Source: Streptomyces sp. MUM 2J
GTDB lineage: Bacteria; Actinomycetota; Actinomycetes; Streptomycetales; Streptomycetaceae
Length of the DNA stretch: 64,000 bases
NCBI RefSeq assembly: GCF_022414535.1
Contig: NZ_JADWYM010000017.1
Span: forward strand, 62,001-126,000
Reading direction: 5' to 3'
Shown: positions 42,033-48,891 of the stretch, in pieces
Layout: the number at the start of each line of letters is the position of its first letter
Position numbering within the stretch: the first letter of the stretch is position 1
Position numbers and translations under genes: made by a program
The notes under the pieces: model-generated
What the model was told of the DNA's origin: nothing
The model's database searches: none
Seen by the model: the letters and a program-made list of their open reading frames with translations, nothing else

Positions 42033-42886
42033 GACCGGTCCGCTTCGTGGCGCTCGGCGACTCGCTGACCGAAGGAGTGGGCGATCCGGTCGGTGGGGGA
42101 TGGCGCGGCTGGGCCGCGCTGCTCGCCACCGCGCTCGCCGAGGAACCGGCGGAGTTCACCAACCTCGCCGTCAGCGGCGCACAGACGCACGACGTCCTCG
42201 ACCGGCAGCTGCCGGCCGCCCTCGCGTGCGAGCCGGACCTGGTGTCCGTGGTCGTCGGCGTCAACGACACCCTGCGCTGCACCTTCGACATCGGGGCCGT
42301 GGCCACCCGCCTCGACCGGGTGTACGGCGCCCTCACCGCACAGGGCGCCGTTCTGCTGACCGCGTGCCTGCCCGACCCCGGCTCGGTGCTGGGGCTGCCG
42401 AGCGCCCTCGCCCGCCCGCTGGCCCGGCGCCAGCGCGCGGTCAACACCGTCGTGCACGCGCTCTCCGACCGGTACGGCGCCCTGCACCTGCACGCCCACG
42501 AGGGCGCCTGGGTCACCGACCGCTCCTTGTGGAGCGCCGACCGGCTGCACCCCGGCGAGCGGGGGCACCGCCTGCTGGCCGTGCGCTTCCACGCGCTGCT
42601 GACCGAGGCGGGCCGCGCGACCGGGACCGCCCCCTCGTCCGAACCCGACTCCCCGGCGCCGACGCGCACGGCCGGCCTGTGGTGGCTGGCGACCGCCGGT
42701 ACCGGCTGGGTGGCCCGGCGCTGCACCGACCTTCTGCCCCAACTGCTCACCCTCGCCGCCGGCGAACTGCACCACCGTGCCCGGGGCACGAGCGCCCGCC
42801 TCGACCTGAGGGCCTCGGCCGCGGTGTCGGCGGCGCTCGCGGCCCTGTCGGCGGCGGAACTGCCGGAGACCGCCGAGGTGGCCTGA
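42029..42886 (+). CDS. SGNH/GDSL hydrolase
   Basis: A 285-aa serine esterase/acyl hydrolase. Block I FVALGDSLTEG (Ser12), block III VVVGVNDTLR, and block V ADRLHPGERGH (Asp171, His174). No signal peptide, so cytosolic. The last ~100 residues, including LWWLATAGTGWVARRCTDLLP, extend beyond the fold and could contact membrane. ATG overlaps the GT gene (ATGA), so the three genes form an operon. The hydrolase may remove an acyl group from the glycolipid made by the two transferases (inference). Confidence 0.88.
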   Translation: MRPVRFVALGDSLTEGVGDPVGGGWRGWAALLATALAEEPAEFTNLAVSGAQTHDVLDRQLPAALACEPDLVSVVVGVNDTLRCTFDIGAVATRLDRVYGALTAQGAVLLTACLPDPGSVLGLPSALARPLARRQRAVNTVVHALSDRYGALHLHAHEGAWVTDRSLWSADRLHPGERGHRLLAVRFHALLTEAGRATGTAPSSEPDSPAPTRTAGLWWLATAGTGWVARRCTDLLPQLLTLAAGELHHRARGTSARLDLRASAAVSAALAALSAAELPETAEVA

Positions 42887-42907
42887 GCCTCCTGCCCGCC
42901 GGCGGCG

Positions 42908-43777
42908 TCAGCGGCGCCGTACGGCCACGAAACGGAGCGGGGTGCCCGGCCTGGCCTGCGCGGCGGCCGCCAGGTCGGCCGTACGGACGACGGCGACCAC
43001 CGGGTAGCCCCCGGTGGTGGGGTGGTCGGCGAGGAACACGACCGGCCGGCCGTCGGGCGGGACCTGTACCGCCCCCAGCACCATGCCCTCGCTGGGCAGT
43101 TCGCCGGCACGGGCGCGCTCCAGCGCCGGGCCCTCGGTGCGCAGCCCGATCCGGTTGCTCGCCGGCGACACCCGGTACGGATGCGAGGCGAGGGTCCGCA
43201 GCGCGGCCGGGGTGAACCACTCCACGCGCGGACCGGGCACGACCCGCAGGACCAGTTCGGCCGGGGGGCCGGGCTGCGGCGCTGCGTCCACGTGGCGGTA
43301 CACAGCCGCGGGGCGCCCCAGCGGCAGCACCGCGCCGGGGGTGAGCGGCGCCGGCCCGAGCCCGGAGAGCAGGTCGCAGGAGCGGCTGCCGAGAACCGGA
43401 TCGACACGGATGCCGCCCGAGACGGCGACATAGCTGCGCAGCCCCCGCACGGCCGCCCCGACCTCCAGCACGGCCCCGGCCGGCACGCGCACGGGCGCCG
43501 CCCAGGCGACCGCCCGGCCGTCCACCGTGACCGGGCACGGGGCACCCGTCACCGCCACGGTGACCGCCGAACGCGGGCGCACGGCACACCCGTCCAGCGT
43601 GGTCTCCAGGACGGCCTCCTCCGGCGCGTTGCCGACGAGCCGGTTGGCGAGCGCCGCCGCCGGCGCGTCCAGCGCCCCGGAACGGGGCACCCCGAGATGG
43701 GCGTGGCCCGGGCGGCCCCGGTCCTGCACGGTCGTCAGCGCCCCGGCCCGCACGACGGCCAGGGCACGGTCCGTCAC
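42908..43777 (-). CDS. pxpC: 5-oxoprolinase subunit PxpC (KipA-like)
   Basis: A 289-aa carboxyltransferase-like subunit of the ATP-dependent PxpABC 5-oxoprolinase, which opens 5-oxoproline to glutamate. Motifs: GALTTVQDRGRPGHAHLGVPRSGALD, described in parts (TTVQDRGRPG and GVPRSGALD), ANRLVGNAPEEAVLE, SYVAVSGGI, YRVSPASNRIGLR, and VVFLADHPTTGGYPVVAVV. GTG at 43777 is chosen because it overlaps the pxpB stop (GTGA); upstream in-frame starts would run into pxpB. Last gene of the operon. Confidence 0.93.
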   Translation of the reverse strand: MTDRALAVVRAGALTTVQDRGRPGHAHLGVPRSGALDAPAAALANRLVGNAPEEAVLETTLDGCAVRPRSAVTVAVTGAPCPVTVDGRAVAWAAPVRVPAGAVLEVGAAVRGLRSYVAVSGGIRVDPVLGSRSCDLLSGLGPAPLTPGAVLPLGRPAAVYRHVDAAPQPGPPAELVLRVVPGPRVEWFTPAALRTLASHPYRVSPASNRIGLRTEGPALERARAGELPSEGMVLGAVQVPPDGRPVVFLADHPTTGGYPVVAVVRTADLAAAAQARPGTPLRFVAVRRR

Positions 43778-44400
43778 GTCGCAGCCCCCGTGCGCACCCT
43801 GACGAAGCGCACGCGGGTGCCCGGTGACAGCAGCGCGGCCGGCACGCGGGCCGGGTCCCACAGCACGGTGTCCGTGGTGCCGATCAGCTGCCAGCCGCCG
43901 GGGGACGAACGGGGGTACACCCCCGTGTACGACCCGGCCAGTGCCACCGAGCCGGGCGGGACGGCGGTGCGCGGCGTGGCCCGGCGCGGAACGGCGCAGC
44001 CCGCCGGCAGGCCGGTGAGGTAGCCGAAGCCGGGCGCGAAGCCGCAGAAGGCGACCCGGAACTCGGCCGCGGCGTGGATGCGGGGCACGTCCGCATCGGC
44101 GACGCCCCAGTGGGCGGCGACCTCGGCCAGGTCGGGGCCGTCGTAGCGCACCGGGATCTCCACCGTCCCATGCGGCGGCGGGGCCGGGGGCGGGAGCGCG
44201 CCCTCGGTCAGCTCGGCCGCCAGCCGGCCGGGGTCGGCCAGACCGTCGAGCAGCACGGTCCGGGCCGCGGGGACGATCTCCCGGACCGTGATCCGGCCCT
44301 GCTCGCGGCGGCGGACCAGCTCCGCGTGCAGGACCTGCGCCTGCTCGCCCGAGGCCACCTCGACGAGCAGGGCGTCGTCACCGACGGGAAGGGCCCTCAT
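43774..44400 (-). CDS. pxpB: 5-oxoprolinase subunit PxpB (KipI-like)
   Basis: A 208-aa allophanate-hydrolase subunit 1-like protein, partner of PxpC. Motifs: MRALPVGDDALLVEV, IPVRYDGPDLAEVA, FRVAFCGFAPGFGYLTGLP, RRATPRTAVPPGSVALAG, YPRSSPGGWQLIGTT. Length is typical (about 210 aa). The ATG overlaps the pxpA stop (ATGA) and its own end overlaps pxpC, so the three subunits are translationally coupled. Confidence 0.94.
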   Translation of the reverse strand: MRALPVGDDALLVEVASGEQAQVLHAELVRRREQGRITVREIVPAARTVLLDGLADPGRLAAELTEGALPPPAPPPHGTVEIPVRYDGPDLAEVAAHWGVADADVPRIHAAAEFRVAFCGFAPGFGYLTGLPAGCAVPRRATPRTAVPPGSVALAGSYTGVYPRSSPGGWQLIGTTDTVLWDPARVPAALLSPGTRVRFVRVRTGAAT

Positions 44401-45155
44401 GCGAAGGCCTCCACCGTGACGCCCGAGGCCTCCAGGCGGGCGCGCACCCGCCGCGCCAGGTCCACCGCGCCCGGGGTGTCCCCGTGCAGGCACAGGGAAC
44501 GCGCGCGTACCGCGACCGTGACGCCCGAGCGGGCCGTCACCGCCCCGTCCCGGGCCAGGCCCACCGAGCGCTCCACCACCGCCTCCGGATCGCTCACCAC
44601 GGCGCCCTCCCGGACGCGCGGCACGAGCGCGCCCTCCTCGGTGTAGGCGCGGTCCGCGAACGCCTCCGCCACGACCGGCAGTCCGGCCTTCTCGGCGACC
44701 TCCAGCAGCCGGGAGCCCGGCAGCCCGAGCACGGGCAGGGAAGCGCCGGCCAGCAGCACACCGTCGACGACCGCCCCCGCCTGCTCCTCGTCGTGCACGA
44801 CGCGGTTGTACAGCGCGCCGTGCGGCTTGACGTACGCCACGTGCGCACCCGCCGCGCGGGCGAAGACCTCCAGTGCGCCGATCTGGTAGGCGACCTCGGC
44901 GGCCAGTTCGGCGGGCGGCACGTCCATCGCGCGCCGCCCGAACCCGGCCAGGTCCCGGTAGGACACCTGGGCGCCGATCCGCACGCCCCGCCCGGCCGCC
45001 AGTTCGCACACCCGCCGCATGGTCACCGCGTCCCCGGCGTGGAACCCGCAGGCCACGTTGGCGCTGGTGACGACGGACAGCAGCCGTTCGTCGTCGGTCA
45101 GCCGCCAGCGGCCGAAGCCCTCGCCCAGGTCGGCGTTGAGATCGATCGACGTCAT
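44397..45155 (-). CDS. pxpA: 5-oxoprolinase subunit PxpA (LamB/YcsF)
   Basis: A 252-aa TIM-barrel protein of the LamB/YcsF family. Highly conserved motifs: IDLNADLGEGFG, SANVACGFHAGD, IGAQVSYRDLAGFGRR, VKPHGALYNRV, AEAFADRAYTEEGALVPR, LCLHGDTPGAV. First gene of the pxpABC operon, on the minus strand, divergent from a GntR regulator. GAGGAG lies 12 bases before the ATG. A strong hairpin sits in its 5-prime leader region. The product would recycle 5-oxoproline formed spontaneously from glutamine or from glutathione-like compounds. Confidence 0.95.
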   Translation of the reverse strand: MTSIDLNADLGEGFGRWRLTDDERLLSVVTSANVACGFHAGDAVTMRRVCELAAGRGVRIGAQVSYRDLAGFGRRAMDVPPAELAAEVAYQIGALEVFARAAGAHVAYVKPHGALYNRVVHDEEQAGAVVDGVLLAGASLPVLGLPGSRLLEVAEKAGLPVVAEAFADRAYTEEGALVPRVREGAVVSDPEAVVERSVGLARDGAVTARSGVTVAVRARSLCLHGDTPGAVDLARRVRARLEASGVTVEAFA

Positions 45156-45271
45156 GGGGTTCCGATACTCCTCGGTGTCTTCCGCCCGTCCCGCACCGCA
45201 CCGCGACGGCGTGGGCGGAGGCAGCGGCGGGCCGCCCCGGTACGGCCGCCGGGAGCGTGGACGCGGGTGGA

Positions 45272-45309
45272 CGGTCGCCGGTGCGGCGCAAGCGCCGCAC
45301 CGGCGACCG
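45272..45309 (-). promoter_or_regulatory. Strong hairpin in the pxpA leader (attenuator-like)
   Basis: Perfect 17-bp arms CGGTCGCCGGTGCGGCG / CGCCGCACCGGCGACCG with a 4-base CAAG loop, 117 bases upstream of pxpA. Because the flanking genes diverge, this cannot be a simple end-of-gene terminator. It may be an attenuator on the pxp transcript, or may insulate the two promoters. Confidence 0.5.
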
Positions 45310-45433
45310 GTGATCGCCCCCGCGGCGGACGCCCACGCGTGCGGGGACCGCGGGAGAGGGAGCGTGCGCAGGGGCCCACCTCGCAGACGGACGACGGACG
45401 GTGCCCCCGTGGGAGCCGTGCGTGGCACCGTAG

Positions 45434-45452
45434 AGGATCGTTCAACGATCCT
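45434..45452. promoter_or_regulatory. Palindromic operator, probably for the GntR/FCD regulator
   Basis: AGGATCGTT-C-AACGATCCT: perfect 9-bp arms around one base. It is 48 bases before the regulator start and in position to control both divergent promoters. Size and near-continuous symmetry suit FadR-subfamily GntR proteins. Confidence 0.65.
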
Positions 45453-45500
45453 TCAATACCGACGTTGTCCCGGCTCCTTCCCTGCGCTTGAATTCCGGGC

Positions 45501-46208
45501 ATGGCAGAGCAGGCGGCGTCATGGGCCGACGACCGCGTCCTCCTGGGGCGCACCAGCACGGCCGAGCGGGTCTCCGACATCCTCCGCGGCCGGATCACCG
45601 ACGGGTTCTTCCCACCCGGCACACGGCTGTCGGAGGAAGGCATCGGTGGGGCGCTCGGCGTGTCCCGCAACACGCTGCGCGAGGCGTTCCGCCTGCTCAC
45701 CCACGAGCGCCTGCTCGTCCACGAACTCAACCGGGGCGTCTTCGTCCGGGTCCTGACGGTCGAGGACGTGGAGGACATCCACCGCACGCGCGCCCTCGTC
45801 GAGTGCGCCGTCGTGCGCGGGCTCGGCGAGCCGCCGTACGTCCTCGACGCGATGGCCGCCGCCGTCGCCGAGGGGGAGCGGGCGAGCGCCGAGGGCGACT
45901 GGAAGGCCCTGGGCACCGCCAACATCCACTTCCACCAGGCCCTGGTCGCCCTGGCCGGCAGCGAACGCACCGACGAGGTGATGCGCAGCGTCTTCGCCGA
46001 GCTGCGCCTGGCCTTCCACGTGGTCGACGAGCCGCGGCGGCTGCACGAGCCCTACCTCGCCCGCAACCGGCAGATCCTGCGCATGCTCCGCGACGGGAAC
46101 GCCGCCGAGGCGGAGCGGCTGCTCGCGGTCTACCTTCAGGACTCGCTGGAACGGATGGTCGAGGTGTACCGGCGGAGGGTCGGGGACGACGGGTCCGCTC
46201 CCGGCTGA
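45501..46208 (+). CDS. GntR family (FadR/FCD type) transcriptional regulator
   Basis: A 235-aa repressor. The N-terminal winged helix (AERVSDILRGRITDGFFPPG, TRLSEEGIGGALGVSRNTLREAFRLL) is followed by an all-helical FCD domain (VEDIHRTRALVECAVVRG, ALGTANIHFHQALVALAG, EPYLARNRQILRML). The Asp/His residues of FCD metal sites are plausible in NIHFHQ. It is divergent from pxpABC with a perfect palindrome between, so it is probably the 5-oxoproline- or glutamate-responsive regulator (inference). TTGAAT, 10 bases before the ATG, suggests a leaderless mRNA. Confidence 0.9.
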   Translation: MAEQAASWADDRVLLGRTSTAERVSDILRGRITDGFFPPGTRLSEEGIGGALGVSRNTLREAFRLLTHERLLVHELNRGVFVRVLTVEDVEDIHRTRALVECAVVRGLGEPPYVLDAMAAAVAEGERASAEGDWKALGTANIHFHQALVALAGSERTDEVMRSVFAELRLAFHVVDEPRRLHEPYLARNRQILRMLRDGNAAEAERLLAVYLQDSLERMVEVYRRRVGDDGSAPG

Positions 46209-46382
46209 CGCCCCGGCCGGCGCCGGTGGGCGAGGGGACGCGGGAGCCCCGGGGGGCACGAGGAGGACCGCGGACGCCCGGTGGCCGCGGCACGCCGGGG
46301 CCGGACCCCGGGGTGCCCCGCCGCGGGCAGCCGATCCGCGCCGTTTGGGTCGTTGTCGGACCGAGGACCTACGCTGTGCACC

Positions 46383-47909
46383 GTGACTTCGCCTGCTTCG
46401 ACGGACCGTGTTCCGCCCCAGCTCAGCGCGGGGCCGCGCCCCGCCCCGGGCCCGGCCGCCGACGAGGGGCTGGCGCGGCGGCTGCGCGCGCTCGCCTGCA
46501 CCGCGCCGATCCACGACCTCGACGCGCGCAAGGCCAACCTCGCCGGGGCGTACTCGGTCTACGGCATGGCGGAGATCGCCCTGGCCGCGATCGACCTCGT
46601 CACGCTCAACATGGACTTCGACACCGGCGCCGACCACGACCAGATCGTCGCCCGCCTGGTGCCCCGCGCCGCCGCCCAGGCCCCGCACCACCCCGCAGGC
46701 GAGCACGAGCGCGTGGCCCGCTGGGTCCTGGAGAACCTGATCAACGTCGGCAGCGTCGACCGCGGCTTCCGCGCCGCGTACGGCACGTTCGCCGCGGACG
46801 GCAGTTACGTCCGCCGCGACTACGACTTCAAGCTCCTGGAGGAGGTCCCCGGCCCCGGCGGCACGGTGTACCTGCGCACCACCGACGAGGCGGTCAACGT
46901 CCTGGTCGGCGCCCTCGACACCGATGTCACCAGCGCCCAGATCGCCGCCGAGGTCAAGCTGGAGGTGCTGATCAGCCGCGGTCGGCTGGCCGACGCCCAA
47001 CTCGCCGCCGAGCAGGCCCGGTACCGGACCGTGCAGTACTCCGAGACCCTGCGCAGGGCCCTGGAGGCCACCCGGCGCAACGTGCGCGCGGTGGACTGGC
47101 TCGACGCCGTCCCCGACATGATCGCCGAGGCCCTCGACCACGTCGCCGACCGCTACCGGCACGAGAACGCGATCCTCACCAACATCCGCAAGGCCCGTGA
47201 CGAGAGCGAGGACCCCGAGCACAAGCGGCGCGCGGCCGAGCTGGTCGACATCGTCAAGGACTGCATCCGCCGCCACACCCAGCTCCAGTCCCGCCTGCTG
47301 GAGGCAGGACCCCTCTTCCGCGCGGAACAGGACCGGCAGGCCTTCGCCGCGCCCGCGTCAGCCGCCGGGATCGACCTCTACGGGCACCTCCTCGCCCCGG
47401 TGTTGCCGCTCCCGCTGGAGCAGGCCACCCGCGTGACCGACGCGTTCTTCGCACGCGGCACCGGCCTGCGCACCCCCGTCTCCGTGCGGGTCGCCGACCT
47501 CGTCGACCTCCTGCTGACGCCGCCGGTGGAACGGGAGCACCTGGGCGCCGAGATGCCCGAGCCCGACCTCGTCGCCACGCCCGACGACAGCCGCTTCAGC
47601 GAGGAGCAGCTCGCCGCCGCCATGGCCCTGCTCGACCTGCCCGCCGACGCGCCGCGCCGCCTGTCCGGCCTGCTCGCCGAGGCCCGCCGCAAGGACCCGG
47701 AGCTGCCTTACCTGGTCGCCCTCATCGCGGTCCACGCGGCCAGCCCGGCCGTCGGCACCGCCTACCGGCAGGGCGAGGAGAAGCTGCTGTTCGCCGTGGA
47801 CGACGGGACCGAACTCGACGACCACGAGTTCGGCGGCGCCGACCTCATCGTCGGCACGGCGCTGCTCGACGCGGCCGGCATGGCCGCCGACCGGACGGAA
47901 GCAGCATGA
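46383..47909 (+). CDS. Kleisin-like subunit (JetA/MksF-like) of an SMC-type complex
   Basis: A 508-aa, mostly helical soluble protein. After a Pro-rich tail (1-30) comes a helical/winged-helix N-domain (DEGLARRLRALACTAPIHDL, GMAEIALAAIDLVTLNMDF). The stretch TVYLRTTDEAVNVLVGALDT, EVKLEVLISRGRLADAQLAA follows, then long helices (RALEATRRNVRAVDW, HENAILTNIRKARDE). This TT-x-A-x-x-x-L, E-V-x-L-E-x-L-I-x-R-G-x-x-A-x-A layout resembles JetA/MksF of Wadjet systems. The C-terminal part has a further winged-helix-like region. Identification rests on architecture and on the two genes downstream. GTG at 46383 with TACGCT 7 bases upstream: probably leaderless and the first gene of the operon. Confidence 0.6.
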   Translation: MTSPASTDRVPPQLSAGPRPAPGPAADEGLARRLRALACTAPIHDLDARKANLAGAYSVYGMAEIALAAIDLVTLNMDFDTGADHDQIVARLVPRAAAQAPHHPAGEHERVARWVLENLINVGSVDRGFRAAYGTFAADGSYVRRDYDFKLLEEVPGPGGTVYLRTTDEAVNVLVGALDTDVTSAQIAAEVKLEVLISRGRLADAQLAAEQARYRTVQYSETLRRALEATRRNVRAVDWLDAVPDMIAEALDHVADRYRHENAILTNIRKARDESEDPEHKRRAAELVDIVKDCIRRHTQLQSRLLEAGPLFRAEQDRQAFAAPASAAGIDLYGHLLAPVLPLPLEQATRVTDAFFARGTGLRTPVSVRVADLVDLLLTPPVEREHLGAEMPEPDLVATPDDSRFSEEQLAAAMALLDLPADAPRRLSGLLAEARRKDPELPYLVALIAVHAASPAVGTAYRQGEEKLLFAVDDGTELDDHEFGGADLIVGTALLDAAGMAADRTEAA

Positions 47910-47940
47910 GTGACCAACCGCGCGACAAGGAGCACCAACC

Positions 47941-48819
47941 GTGACCGAGCACGTCGACCGGAGTGAGCCGGAGGCCGCCGCCGCACCGGTGAGCGGCGCC
48001 CTCACCCCCGCCGACGCCGCCGACGCGGCGCGGCTCGTCGCCTGCGGGCTCCAGCCGAAGCTGCAGCCCGCACGCGACCAGGAGTACACCGACCTGCTGC
48101 GCCGCTACCGGGAGGACCCGCCGTTCGCCCGGCTCGCCGACGCCGTCGCCGCCGGGCTCGGCCTGGTCGTGCTGGAGGTGTCGCCCCGCGCGGGAATGGC
48201 CGTGACCGCCGCCGAGGACTCGGTGTTCGCCGTCCGCATGGGCGACTACGCGCGCCGCACCTCCGCCGACTCCGGCGACCGGTTCCTGCACGGGCTCGCC
48301 CACCTCGCCGTCGCCGCCATGTCCTTCCCCCGGCCAGAGGACCTCGCCGACGACGGCTACATCGGCCGTGTCACCGTCAACGGCGTCGACGCCTTCGTCC
48401 GGCAGGCCTGCCGCCGCCTGGAGGAGCGGGCCGCCGAACAGGGCGAGAACACCGACCCGGCGACCCACGCCCCCGGCCTGGAGGCCGCCTGGCGGATCTG
48501 GGCCAGACGCAGCGCGACCGGTGCCACCAAGGACGCCCGCCGCCTGGCCGGTTCGACCACGGGCATCGTCGGCAAGGCCGTGGCCTTCCTCACCGACTCC
48601 GGATTCCTGCAGCGGACGGGCGACGACAACGGCGGGACGTACCGCACGACGGCCCGCTACCAGCTCCAGGTCCGCGACATGGCCGGCAACGCCGCCATGG
48701 CGGAACTGCTGGAACTGGGTGTCGTCCCGGTCACCGACGGCACCGCGACACTGCTGCCCGCAGAGCACACCGACGACCTGGAACTGGTGGCCGACGCCGG
48801 GCTGCCGTTCCATTCCTGA
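47941..48819 (+). CDS. Kite-like subunit (JetB/MksE-like) of an SMC-type complex
   Basis: A 292-aa soluble protein. It contains a winged-helix-like region (LAHLAVAAMSFPRPEDLAD, VNGVDAFVRQACRRLEERA) and a second, TGIVGKAVAFLTDSGFLQRT, followed by beta hairpin YRTTARYQLQVRDM. Two tandem winged helices are the plan of kite proteins (MukE, MksE, JetB) that bind kleisins. GTG start 31 bases after the previous stop, with AAGGAG upstream. It is followed by the giant SMC-like ATPase after 72 bases. Family assignment is inferred from size, predicted fold and context; no direct family match was possible. Confidence 0.58.
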   Translation: MTEHVDRSEPEAAAAPVSGALTPADAADAARLVACGLQPKLQPARDQEYTDLLRRYREDPPFARLADAVAAGLGLVVLEVSPRAGMAVTAAEDSVFAVRMGDYARRTSADSGDRFLHGLAHLAVAAMSFPRPEDLADDGYIGRVTVNGVDAFVRQACRRLEERAAEQGENTDPATHAPGLEAAWRIWARRSATGATKDARRLAGSTTGIVGKAVAFLTDSGFLQRTGDDNGGTYRTTARYQLQVRDMAGNAAMAELLELGVVPVTDGTATLLPAEHTDDLELVADAGLPFHS

Positions 48820-48891
48820 ACTGCACCCGCGCCCCGCACCACCGCCCCCCTCGAACCACCGCACCTTTTCGAAGACTGACGAGAGTCCGCC

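Larger units (their letters stand above)
45156..45500. other. 345-bp divergent regulatory region (pxpABC / GntR)
   Basis: It contains, from the pxpA side, a GC-rich leader, the 17-bp-stem hairpin at 45272-45309, and the GntR-type palindrome at 45434-45452 close to the regulator start. No coding frame supported. Confidence 0.6.

Noticed and set aside
45272-45309. Calling the hairpin upstream of pxpA a simple terminator
   Set aside because: Flanking genes are divergent, so no known transcript ends there; listed as a regulatory hairpin.
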